A stretch of 64,000 nt of DNA from Mycolicibacter terrae. Lineage in GTDB: Bacteria; Actinomycetota; Actinomycetes; Mycobacteriales; Mycobacteriaceae. The position numbers and the translations under genes were made by a program. Location of the stretch: assembly GCF_010727125.1 (NCBI RefSeq), contig NZ_AP022564.1, positions 3,658,001 through 3,722,000 on the forward strand. Direction: 5' to 3'. The notes beneath the pieces are model-generated. The model did no database searches, was not told the origin of the DNA, and worked only from the letters and a program-made list of their open reading frames with translations. Position 1 is the first letter of the stretch; each line of letters opens with the position of its first letter. Below, one piece after another: positions 56,682 through 64,000 of the stretch.

Positions 56682-57677
56682 GTGGGCGACCTGCGCATCA
56701 AGGATCTGGTCATCGAATACGCCACCGGCAGTGGGGAACCGATCCGCCCCATTCACGGTCTGAGCCTGGAGGTCCCGGCCGGGTCGCTGGTGGTGGTCCT
56801 CGGTCCCAGCGGGTGCGGGAAGACGACGCTGCTGTCGTGTCTGGGCGGCATCCTGAGCCCGACCAGCGGCGAGATCCGGTTCGGCGCCACCGATGTGACC
56901 GGGCTGAGTCGCCGCGAGATCACCTCCTACCGGCGTCGCACCGTCGGCATCGTGTTCCAGGCGTTCAACCTGGTACCGAGCCTGACCGCGCTGGAGAACG
57001 TGATGGTGCCGATGTGGGCGGCCGGGTGGACGCAGTGGTCCGCCCAGGAACGCGCCCGGGATCTGCTCACCCGGGTCCGCCTGGCCGACCGGACCCATCA
57101 CCGGCCCGGGCAGCTCAGCGGCGGTCAGCAGCAGCGGGTGGCGGTGGCCCGCGCGCTGGCCCTGGACCCGCCGCTGATCCTGGCCGACGAACCCACCGCG
57201 CAGCTGGACTTCGTCCGGGCCGGCGAGGTGGTGCAACTGCTGCGGGTGCTCGCCGCCGGTGACCGCGTCGTGGTGGTGGCCACCCACGACACCCGGATCG
57301 TGCCGCTCGCCGACATCGTGATCCAGCTGTCGCCTACCGCGACGCCCGCCCCGGCGCCCGCCCAGCAGGCGCCGGTCCGGCTGGGACCCGGTGCGGTGCT
57401 GCTGGAACAAGGCACCGTGGAGGATCTGATCTACGTCGTCACCGAGGGCGAGGTGGAGATCGCGCCGGAATCCACCGATGCCGGCGGGGGCCTGCTCAAG
57501 ATCGGCAAACCGGACAACTACGCCGGGCAGCTCGGGCCGATGGTCCGCATCCCGCGCTCGGCCACGGTCCGCGCGCCGCGCGAGGCGACCGTGGTGAGCT
57601 ACACCGTGGACGCGTTCCGCCGGCAGTTCGGCAACCCACCGGATCCCGACGGCCAGGACGGGCCCGCATCAACCTGA
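56682..57677 (+). CDS. ABC transporter ATPase with C-terminal cNMP-binding-like domain (Rv0073-like)
   Basis: A 331-residue LolD/MacB-type ATPase. Walker A GPSGCGKTTLLSCLGG, Q-loop VFQAFNLVPSLTALENV, signature LSGGQQQRVAVARAL, Walker B LILADEPTAQLD and the switch ATHD are complete by residue 215. The last 100 residues (GAVLLEQGTVEDLIYVVTEGEVEI, YAGQLGPMVRIPRSATVRA) look like a cyclic-nucleotide-binding beta-roll, so transport may be gated by a ligand. Length matches Rv0073. Confidence 0.88.
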   Translation: MGDLRIKDLVIEYATGSGEPIRPIHGLSLEVPAGSLVVVLGPSGCGKTTLLSCLGGILSPTSGEIRFGATDVTGLSRREITSYRRRTVGIVFQAFNLVPSLTALENVMVPMWAAGWTQWSAQERARDLLTRVRLADRTHHRPGQLSGGQQQRVAVARALALDPPLILADEPTAQLDFVRAGEVVQLLRVLAAGDRVVVVATHDTRIVPLADIVIQLSPTATPAPAPAQQAPVRLGPGAVLLEQGTVEDLIYVVTEGEVEIAPESTDAGGGLLKIGKPDNYAGQLGPMVRIPRSATVRAPREATVVSYTVDAFRRQFGNPPDPDGQDGPAST

Positions 57678-57734
57678 CCGTCGCTGCGGCGTGCCTTGGG
57701 CACCGGCGCGCACCGGCACGAGATGATGGCTGTC

Positions 57735-58553
57735 ATGGCTGATTTGACCCGCCGGGCTGCACTGCGCCTCGGGGTCGGTGCGGCCGGCGCTGCGAGCCTG
57801 CTCGGGTCGGGCACGCTGCTATCGGCGGAGTCGCAGGCCACCGGCAACGCCTACCCCACCCGGGAGTCGGGGTCGTTCGTGTCCGCGGCCCGCGGCGGGC
57901 TGGAGACCAACTGGATCATCGCCCGGCCACCGGGGCAGACCGCGCCGTTGCGGCCGGTGATCGCCCTGCACTGCAAGGACGGCGATGCGGCCTGGGTGAT
58001 GGATCTGGGCGTCGAGGAGGAGCTGGCGAAACTGACCGCGTCGGGCCGGCCGCCGTTCGCGGTGGTGGCCGTCGACGGCGGCAACACCTACTGGCGGCCG
58101 CACGGCTCCGGCGAGGACTCCGGGGCGATGGTGCTGACCGAGCTGATCCCGATGCTGGCCGACAAGGGCATCGACACCTCGCGGGTCGGGTTCATGGGCT
58201 GGTCGATGGGCGGCTACGGCGCGATGCTGCTGGGCACCCGGCTGGGTCCGGCTCGGACCGCCGGCATCTGCGCGATCAGCCCGGCGATCTACATGACCTA
58301 CTTCGGCGCGCCCGCCGGGGCGTTCGACAGTGTCGATGACTGGCGGACCAACTCTGCTTTCAGCCTGGCGCCCCGGCTCGCGCCGATCCCGCTGCGGGTC
58401 GACTGCGGCACATCGGACAGTTTCTACTACGCGACCAACCATTTCGTCGGCCAGCTGAATCCCCGGCCGGCGGGCGGGTTCGCGCCGGGCGGCCACGACG
58501 TGACCTACTGGCGGGGGCAGTTGCCGGCCGAGTTGGCCTGGCTGGGTTCGTGA
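57735..58553 (+). CDS. secreted antigen-85/esterase-D-fold hydrolase (Rv0519c-like)
   Basis: A 272-residue exported alpha/beta hydrolase. The N-terminus LTRRAALRLGVGAAGAASLLG is a twin-arginine signal peptide. The nucleophile elbow is GFMGWSMGGYGAMLLG, the acid lies in VDCGTSDSFYY and the histidine in GGHDVTYWRGQ. The overall plan is that of mycolyltransferase-like esterases, but the fibronectin-binding segment of antigen 85 is not seen. It corresponds in order to Rv0519c. The ATG at 57723 is an alternative start. Confidence 0.82.
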   Translation: MADLTRRAALRLGVGAAGAASLLGSGTLLSAESQATGNAYPTRESGSFVSAARGGLETNWIIARPPGQTAPLRPVIALHCKDGDAAWVMDLGVEEELAKLTASGRPPFAVVAVDGGNTYWRPHGSGEDSGAMVLTELIPMLADKGIDTSRVGFMGWSMGGYGAMLLGTRLGPARTAGICAISPAIYMTYFGAPAGAFDSVDDWRTNSAFSLAPRLAPIPLRVDCGTSDSFYYATNHFVGQLNPRPAGGFAPGGHDVTYWRGQLPAELAWLGS

Positions 58554-58596
58554 TTCGGCCGGCCGGATCAACCGGATCGTTCGACTTTCCCGGACA

Positions 58597-60720
58597 TCAC
58601 CGCGCGAACCGGCGTAACCGCAGGCTGTTCGTCACCACCAGAACCGACGAGGCGGCCATCGCGGCACCCGCGATCATCGGATTGAGCAACCCCGCCGCCG
58701 CCAGCGGAATCGCGGCGACGTTGTAACCGAACGCCCAGACGAGGTTCTGCCGGATGATGCGGAGCGTACGCGCCGAGAGTCGCAGCGCGGTCGGAACCGT
58801 GGCAAGGTCACCGCGGACCAAGGTCAGGTCACCGGCCTCGATGGCGGCGTCGGTGCCGGTGCCCATCGCCATGCCGATGTCGGCGGTGGCCAGGGCCACC
58901 GAGTCGTTGACGCCGTCGCCGACCATCGCCACCCGTCGGCCCTTCGCCTGCAGGGCCTTGATCGCGTCGGCCTTGTCGGTGGGCAGCACATCGGCGATGA
59001 CGTCGGCCGGGTCGATCCCGACCTCGCCGGCCACCTTGCGCGCCACCGCCGCGCCGTCGCCGGTGAGCAGCACCGGGGTGATGCCCATCGCCCTGAGCTC
59101 GGCCACCGCGGCCGCGCTGCTGGGCCGCACGGTGTCGGTCAGCGTGATCGTCCCGCGCTCCCGGCCGTCCCAGGAGACCTCGACGGCCGTCCCGGTCTGG
59201 TGCGCGGCGGCCGACCGGCTGACCTCGACCCGCACCCCGTCGACCACGCCGGTCACCCCGTGGCCGGGCCGGCTGGCGAACTCGGTCACCCGTTCGATCG
59301 GATGCCCGGCCGCTTTCGCCCCGGCGACGATGGCCGCGGCGATCGGGTGCTCGGACCCCGATTCGACGGCGGCGGCGCGCGCCAGCACGGTGTCGGGGTC
59401 CTCCCCGCGGTTGACCGCGAGACCGCCGACGGACATCACGCCGGTGGTGACCGTTCCGGTCTTGTCCAGCACGACGGTGTCGATGTCCTTGACGGCCTCG
59501 AGGACCTGCGGGTTCTTGATCAGGATGCCCAGCTGCGCGCCGCGGCCGGTACCGACCAGGATGGCGGTCGGTGTGGCCAGGCCCAGCGCGCACGGGCAGG
59601 CGATGATCAGCACCGCGACGGCCGCGGTGAACGCCGCCGCCGCGGGTTGCCCGGCCAGCAGCCACCCGGCCAGGGTGAGCGCCGCGATCACCAGCACCAC
59701 CGGGACGAACACCGCCGACACCCGATCGGCCAGCCGCTGAATCGACGCCTTGCCGGCCTGGGCGTCGGTGACCAGCTGGGCCATCCGGGCCAGCTGGGTG
59801 TCGGCGCCCACCTTGGTCGCGCGGACCAGCACCAGCCCGGTGGTGTTGAGTGATCCGCCCAGCACCGGGTCACCGTCTCCGACATCGACGGGAAGCGACT
59901 CGCCGGTCATCGCCGAGGTGTCCAGCGCGGTGCTGCCGTCGATGACGACGCCGTCGGTGGCGACCCGCTCACCCGGCCGGACCACGATGACGTCGCCCAC
60001 CCGCAGGTCGGCGATCGGCACCCGGATCTCCTTCAGGCCGTCATCGCCGCGCCGCATCACCGCGGCGTCCTTGGCGCCCAGTTCCAGTAGCTCGCGCAGC
60101 GCCGCACCCGCCGAGCGTTTGGCGTGCGCCTCGGCGTAGCGCCCGGCCAGCAGGAAGACCGTGACCACCGCCGCCACCTCGAAATACAGGTGCCCCGATC
60201 CGGTGACGACCGCGACCACCGACCACAGGTAGGCCGCGCAGGTGCCCAGCGACACCAGGGTGTCCATCGTGGCGGCCCCGTGCAGGGCGGTGCGCAGCGC
60301 GGCCCGGTGGAACGGATAGCCACCCCACACCACGATCGGGGTGGTCAGCGCGAACGCCACCCAGCCCCAGCCGCTGAACTGCCAGGCCATCACCATCGAC
60401 AGCGCCACCACCGGGAGGGCCAGCAGCGTCGAGCCGATCAGCCGGGGGCGCAGTTGGCCGGCCGGCACATGTGCATGGTCAGAGGCGTGCTCGGCCGGGT
60501 GCTCGTGCGCCGCGCCGATCACCGCGGCCTGGTAGCCGACGGATTCCACGGCCCGCAGCAGGTCGCCGGCGGAGACACTCGCCTCGTGTTCGACGTGGGC
60601 GCGTTCGACCGCGAGATTCACCGTGGCCTGCACCCCGTCCAGCGCGTTCAAGCCGCGCTCCACCCGCGCCGCGCACGACGCACAGGTCATTCCCCGCAGT
60701 TCCAGGTCGGTGGTGATCAC
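58597..60720 (-). CDS. copper-type P1B ATPase
   Basis: A 707-residue Cu(I)-exporting-type P-ATPase. One N-terminal metal-binding domain has GMTCASCAARVERGL; a His-rich linker (HEHPAEHASDHAH) precedes the membrane part. The ion site CPCALG, phosphatase loop MTGESLPV, phosphorylation site DKTGT, SEHPIA and GDGVND are all present, with N-Y and S residues in the last helices as in group 1B-1 pumps. The GTG at 60720 is preceded by TATCAT at seven bases and by a CsoR-like palindrome. Most like CtpA/CtpB or CtpV. Confidence 0.92.
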   Translation of the reverse strand: MITTDLELRGMTCASCAARVERGLNALDGVQATVNLAVERAHVEHEASVSAGDLLRAVESVGYQAAVIGAAHEHPAEHASDHAHVPAGQLRPRLIGSTLLALPVVALSMVMAWQFSGWGWVAFALTTPIVVWGGYPFHRAALRTALHGAATMDTLVSLGTCAAYLWSVVAVVTGSGHLYFEVAAVVTVFLLAGRYAEAHAKRSAGAALRELLELGAKDAAVMRRGDDGLKEIRVPIADLRVGDVIVVRPGERVATDGVVIDGSTALDTSAMTGESLPVDVGDGDPVLGGSLNTTGLVLVRATKVGADTQLARMAQLVTDAQAGKASIQRLADRVSAVFVPVVLVIAALTLAGWLLAGQPAAAAFTAAVAVLIIACPCALGLATPTAILVGTGRGAQLGILIKNPQVLEAVKDIDTVVLDKTGTVTTGVMSVGGLAVNRGEDPDTVLARAAAVESGSEHPIAAAIVAGAKAAGHPIERVTEFASRPGHGVTGVVDGVRVEVSRSAAAHQTGTAVEVSWDGRERGTITLTDTVRPSSAAAVAELRAMGITPVLLTGDGAAVARKVAGEVGIDPADVIADVLPTDKADAIKALQAKGRRVAMVGDGVNDSVALATADIGMAMGTGTDAAIEAGDLTLVRGDLATVPTALRLSARTLRIIRQNLVWAFGYNVAAIPLAAAGLLNPMIAGAAMAASSVLVVTNSLRLRRFAR

Positions 60721-61007
60721 CCCGCCGATGATACCCCCACCGGGTATATGGACCCGGATCGGCGGCGGGCCCTGCGCAGCCGGGCGGCACCCACCACCGC
60801 CAGCACGCCGGCGGCCGTGGCCAACAGCAGCGCCAGCAGCAACATCCGGGGGTGGTACGTCACCGAGGTGGTGGCCGGCTCACCGTCGATCACCGGGGCG
60901 ACCAGCACCAGGTAGCGAACGTTCAGCCAGCTCGCCGCGCAACCCACCGCAGCGGCCCCGGCCAGGATCAGCTCGGCGATCGCCCGGAGGATCGGGGCCC
61001 TCACCAT
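60717..61007 (-). CDS. small membrane protein (Rv0514-like)
   Basis: A 96-residue protein with two helices (AIAELILAGAAAVGCAASWL and MLLLALLLATAAGVLAVVGAARL) around a loop with VAPVIDGEPATTSVTYHP. Its length and place match Rv0514. It overlaps the DUF3093-type gene upstream by seven bases and the copper ATPase start by four (GTGA). Function unknown. Confidence 0.75.
   Translation of the reverse strand: MVRAPILRAIAELILAGAAAVGCAASWLNVRYLVLVAPVIDGEPATTSVTYHPRMLLLALLLATAAGVLAVVGAARLRRARRRSGSIYPVGVSSAG
60728..60733 (-). promoter_or_regulatory. -10 element, leaderless copper ATPase gene
   Basis: On the minus strand TATCAT lies seven bases before the GTG at 60720 and touches the CsoR-like palindrome. 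Confidence 0.5.
60731..60747 (-). promoter_or_regulatory. CsoR-like copper operator
   Basis: ATACCC-N5-GGGTAT is a perfect six-base-arm palindrome of the type bound by CsoR/RicR copper repressors. It overlaps the -10 element of the ATPase gene and lies inside the last codons of the upstream small membrane protein (read as IYPVGV). Confidence 0.6.
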
Positions 61008-61555
61008 GACGATTCTTCGGCATCGCCGTCGAGGTCGGGTCGGGTCAGCTCGCCGGGTGGGACCGCCTGCGGGATGAGCTCGTTCAGCGCCGCCCGCAGC
61101 CTGCGGTGATCACGCGCCCAGGCCTGCACCGTGCGGCGCCCCTTCAGGCGCAGCCCGATGCCCGTCCGGCGGCGCGGTACCCCGCTCAGCTCGCCCAGCG
61201 CCCGAGCCTCCTGCCACTTCTCCGGTGGCGGTTTGCCCCACCCGGTGGGCCGCTTGGCCTCGGGGTAGATCATCACGATGTCGGCGATCTTGAGGGTTTC
61301 GGTGCCCTGCCGCAGGGTGTTCTCGGTCAACTCGACGGAGGTGTGGATGCGGGCCGCCTTCACCTGGACGGCCAGCATGGTGGAGACCAGCCCCATCAGG
61401 ACGAGGGGAATCACCGGCTGGAACCCGTAGCCGCCGGAGTTCTGGATCAGCATCAGCAGTACCGCCGCGACCGGGCCGAACAGCACCCAGTACCAGCTGG
61501 CGCCGTGTTCGAAGAACAGCGGTGCGGGTTGCGCGGTCGGCTCGGGTTCAGACAT
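61001..61555 (-). CDS. membrane protein with PH-like domain (Rv0513-like)
   Basis: A 184-residue protein. Two adjacent helices (WYWVLFGPVAAVLLMLIQ and FQPVIPLVLMGLVSTMLAV) precede a cytoplasmic PH-like domain with VELTENTLRQGTETLKIADI and VPRRRTGIGLRLKGRRTVQAWARDH, resembling DUF3093 proteins. It corresponds to Rv0513. Function unknown. Probably co-transcribed with the next two genes. Confidence 0.75.
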   Translation of the reverse strand: MSEPEPTAQPAPLFFEHGASWYWVLFGPVAAVLLMLIQNSGGYGFQPVIPLVLMGLVSTMLAVQVKAARIHTSVELTENTLRQGTETLKIADIVMIYPEAKRPTGWGKPPPEKWQEARALGELSGVPRRRTGIGLRLKGRRTVQAWARDHRRLRAALNELIPQAVPPGELTRPDLDGDAEESSW

Positions 61556-61616
61556 GTCGGGTCAGCCTAACGCGGCGCCGCTACCCGAAAAACCGGTGGT
61601 TCTTTCACCAGAGCTC

Positions 61617-62621
61617 TCAGGCCGTCGTCCAGACCAGCAGCTCCTCGACCGGCCAGGTGTTGACGATCCGCTCGGTCGCAATCTCGGCGTCAAGCGCGCG
61701 CTGGGCGCCGAAGCCGAGGAAGTCGAGCTGCCCGGGAGCATGCGCGTCGGTGTCGATGCTGAACAGACACCCCAACTCGTGGGCGAGATGCAGCAGTCGG
61801 GTTGGTGGGTCCCGTCGTTCCGGGCGGCAGTTGATCTCCACCGCGGTGTTGTGCTCGCGGCAGGCGGTGAACACCGCCTCAGCGTCGAACTGCGACTCCG
61901 GCCGCCGACCGCGCCCACCGGTCACCAGCCGCCCGGTGCAGTGCCCGAGTACGTTGACCCGCGGATCGGAGACCGCGCGCACCATCCGCCGCGTCATCGC
62001 GCCCGACTCCATCGCCAGCTTGGAGTGCACACTGGCAACCACGATGTCGAGTCGCTCCAGTAACTCCGGTTCCTGATCCAGGCTGCCGTCGTCGAGGATG
62101 TCGACCTCGATGCCGGTCAGGATCCGCAGCGGCGCAAACCGCTCCCGCAGCCCGTCGATCACCTCGAGTTGGTAGCGCAGCCGCTGCGGCGAGAGCCCGT
62201 TGGCGATGGTCAGCCGCGGGGAATGATCGGTCAGCGCGCAGTAGTCATGCCCCAGCGCCGCCGCGGTGGTCATCATCTCCTCGATCGGCGCTGAGCCGTC
62301 CGACCAGTCCGAATGCAGATGCAGGTCGCCGCGCAACGCCGCGCGCAACACCCCACCACCCAGATCCGCCGCCTCGCCGCGCAACCGCACCAGGGTTTCG
62401 GGCTCAACCCCGGCCCAGGCCTGTGCGATCACCGCGGCGGTCTTCGGTCCGATACCCGGCAGGGACTGCCAGCTCTCGGCCAGGCCATGGCGGCGCCGCT
62501 CGTCGTCACCCAGGGCCTCGATGACGTCGGCGGCGCGGCGATAAGCCATCACCCGGCGCGGGTCCTCGCGGGCCCGGTCCTTGTAGAACGCGATCTGGCG
62601 CAGTGCCTCCACCGGATCCAT
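61617..62621 (-). CDS. PHP-domain phosphoesterase with N-terminal helix-hairpin-helix
   Basis: A 334-residue protein. Residues about 1-85 resemble the 8-kDa/HhH part of polymerase beta and PolX (YRRAADVIEALGD, SLPGIGPKTAAVIAQAW). Residues about 95-330 are a PHP domain with the metal motifs DLHLHSDWSDG, CALTDHSP, GIEVDILDDG, VASVHSK, LGHCTGR and SIDTDAH. The polymerase core of PolX is missing. It may act as a 3'-5' nuclease or phosphatase in repair; this is inferred from domains only. Confidence 0.87.
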   Translation of the reverse strand: MDPVEALRQIAFYKDRAREDPRRVMAYRRAADVIEALGDDERRRHGLAESWQSLPGIGPKTAAVIAQAWAGVEPETLVRLRGEAADLGGGVLRAALRGDLHLHSDWSDGSAPIEEMMTTAAALGHDYCALTDHSPRLTIANGLSPQRLRYQLEVIDGLRERFAPLRILTGIEVDILDDGSLDQEPELLERLDIVVASVHSKLAMESGAMTRRMVRAVSDPRVNVLGHCTGRLVTGGRGRRPESQFDAEAVFTACREHNTAVEINCRPERRDPPTRLLHLAHELGCLFSIDTDAHAPGQLDFLGFGAQRALDAEIATERIVNTWPVEELLVWTTA

Positions 62622-62666
62622 CAGCCCAGTCTGCCGTCGGTGACGGGGCGCCAGCGGCTGAACCGG

Positions 62667-63107
62667 CTACCGGGTGAAGTACTCCTGGGCGTCGGCGCGG
62701 TGCAGCAGATAAGTCCCCGCGGCGATCAGCACCGAACCGACGATGCCGGTGACGGCGACGGTGACCGCGACCGCCGGGCGGGCGTCGGCGTGCGACAGGC
62801 CGCTCACCGCGTACACCACCGAGGCGATCCCGCCGCCGGTCAACCCGGTGCGGGCCCAGCGGTACCCGGAGCGCATCAGCATCAGGAACGTCGCCACCAC
62901 GACGACCACCACCAGTGCGGTCAGCCCCACCATCGGGTAAGTCACCGGCAGCTCGGCGATCTCCGGCGACGCCAGCAGGCCTACCACGTATCCGGTGGTC
63001 ATCAACGGCAGCGCGGCCAGCCACAGCCAGAACCCGGTGTCGACGTCCGCCGGACGGGCGGGCCGGGTCGCGGCCGGTGACTGCGACGCGATCTCCGGCC
63101 CGGTCAC
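62667..63107 (-). CDS. four-helix membrane protein
   Basis: A 146-residue protein with four hydrophobic helices (FWLWLAALPLMTTGYVVGLLA, YPMVGLTALVVVVVVATFLML, LTGGGIASVVYAVSGLSH, VAVTVAVTGIVGSVLIAAG). I do not recognise a family. The GTG start overlaps the hemB stop by four bases, so it is translated with hemB. Confidence 0.7.
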   Translation of the reverse strand: MTGPEIASQSPAATRPARPADVDTGFWLWLAALPLMTTGYVVGLLASPEIAELPVTYPMVGLTALVVVVVVATFLMLMRSGYRWARTGLTGGGIASVVYAVSGLSHADARPAVAVTVAVTGIVGSVLIAAGTYLLHRADAQEYFTR

Positions 63108-64000
63108 TTCAGCCAGCCGGCCGCTTCGGCCGCCCAGTAGCTCAGCACGATGTCGGCCCCGGCGCGCCGGATGCCGACCAGCGACTCGAGTGCGGCCGCC
63201 CGCCCGTCGATCCAGCCGTTGGCGGCCGCCGCCGCGATCATCGCGTACTCCCCGGAGACCTGGTAGGCGGCGAGCGGAACCGGGGACACCGCGGCCGCGG
63301 CCGCGATCACGTCCAGGTAGCCCATGGCGGGCTTGACCATCACGATGTCGGCGCCCTCGGCGAGGTCGAGGGTGACCTCACGCAGTGCCTCGCGGGCGTT
63401 GCCGGGCTCCTGCTGATACGTGCGGCGGTCCCCCTCCAGACTGGACGCGACGGCCTCACGGAACGGGCCGTAGAACGCCGAAGCGAACTTCGCCGCGTAG
63501 GCCAGGATCACGGTGTCGCTGCGCCCCGCGGCGTCCAGCCCGTCACGGATAGCGGCGACCTGGCCATCCATCATGCCGCTCGGGCTCACCACGTGGGCAC
63601 CGGAATCCGCCTGTGCCACAGCAAGTTCCACGTATCGCTTCAGGGTGGTGTCGTTATCGACCCGGCCCCGTTCGTCGAGCACCCCGCAGTGGCCGTGGTC
63701 GGTGAATTCGTCCAGGCAGGTGTCGGCCATCAACACGGTGGCATCACCGAGGTCGGCGGCCAGGTCGCGCAGCGCGATGTTGAGGATCCCGTCGGGGTCG
63801 GTGCCCGCTGAACCTGCGCTGTCCTTGTCGGCCTCCGCGGGAACCCCGAACAGCATCAGCCCACCCACTCCGGCGGCCACCGCGTCGGCGGCCGCGGAGC
63901 GCAGCGAATCGCGGGTGTGCTGAACCACGCCGGGCATGGAGGCTATCGGCCTGGGCTCGTCGATGCCGTCGGCGACGAACATCGGCAGCACCAGATGCCG
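63104..64000 (-). CDS. hemB: porphobilinogen synthase (5' end outside window)
   Basis: Condenses two 5-aminolevulinate molecules to porphobilinogen. The frame is open to the window edge, lacking roughly the first 30 residues of a protein of about 325. Catalytic lysines lie in YAAKFASAFYGPFR and IVMVKPAMGYLDV. The metal loop reads DTCLDEFTDHGHCGV, keeping two of the three cysteines of the zinc-type site and Asp in place of the second. It corresponds to Rv0512. Confidence 0.95.
   Translation of the reverse strand, partial: RHLVLPMFVADGIDEPRPIASMPGVVQHTRDSLRSAAADAVAAGVGGLMLFGVPAEADKDSAGSAGTDPDGILNIALRDLAADLGDATVLMADTCLDEFTDHGHCGVLDERGRVDNDTTLKRYVELAVAQADSGAHVVSPSGMMDGQVAAIRDGLDAAGRSDTVILAYAAKFASAFYGPFREAVASSLEGDRRTYQQEPGNAREALREVTLDLAEGADIVMVKPAMGYLDVIAAAAAVSPVPLAAYQVSGEYAMIAAAAANGWIDGRAAALESLVGIRRAGADIVLSYWAAEAAGWLK

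Overview
This window is mycobacterial chromosome. Evidence: high GC throughout, frequent GTG/TTG starts, PPE and PGRS proteins, IdeR-type iron boxes, an antigen-85-like secreted esterase, a cutinase-like protein, F420/deazaflavin nitroreductase-family proteins, and a complete mycobacterial menaquinone cluster. From memory of M. tuberculosis H37Rv, the gene order from about 6.7 kb to the end follows Rv0566c to Rv0512, reversed, with several interruptions. The species cannot be named from sequence alone; the PPE/PGRS content fits a slow-grower-like or Mycolicibacter-type mycobacterium.

Layout. 1-4.4 kb: end of an FAD monooxygenase, then a leftward unit methyltransferase-DUF309-galT-galK with an IdeR box at its head. 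4.5-7.2 kb: a receptor Ser/Thr kinase, a PPOX-fold protein, tRNA-Tyr with terminator, and a YajQ protein. 7.2-20.5 kb: Baeyer-Villiger monooxygenase, gpsA, htpX, and the first half of the menaquinone locus (polyprenyl synthase, menJ, menG, menD, bpoC, menC), with an Rv0560c-like methyltransferase under a clear promoter/operator. 20.5-27.8 kb: an accessory island between menC and menB holding an iron-box-controlled DUF7159-type protein, a low-GC WXG/toxin/immunity cassette (type VII polymorphic toxin), an amidohydrolase, a TetR with twin operators and an aldo/keto reductase. 27.8-40.8 kb: menB, SDR, glyoxalase-fold protein, two tandem pit phosphate transporter pairs, menE, a Gly/Ser-repeat DUF7159-type protein, a large membrane protein, a cutinase, mtnP and menA. 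40.8-48.7 kb: small membrane proteins, a MinD/ParA ATPase, the System II cytochrome c maturation operon (ccsB, resB, ccdA, thioredoxin), a phosphoglycerate-mutase-fold protein and hemL. 48.8-58.6 kb: accessory genes (two nitroreductase-family paralogs, a PGRS protein with a signal peptide but no PE domain, a JmjC oxygenase, a PPE-PPW and a PPE-SVP-SHOCT protein, an Rv0072/Rv0073-like ABC transporter, a secreted esterase). 58.6-64 kb: copper-type P-ATPase with a CsoR-like palindrome, small membrane proteins, a PHP phosphoesterase and the 3' part of hemB.

How it fits together. The window encodes most of the respiratory chain's cofactor supply: quinone synthesis (menA, B, C, D, E, G, J and a prenyl synthase), heme synthesis (hemL, hemB) and covalent heme attachment to cytochrome c. 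Iron control touches this at two places. Many genes show a TANNNT element 6-7 nt before the start codon, which is the mycobacterial leaderless-transcript arrangement. The most unusual unit is the toxin-immunity cassette at 21.9-24.8 kb, with a second, frameshifted immunity gene and an adjacent regulator remnant, sitting where M. tuberculosis carries VapBC3.
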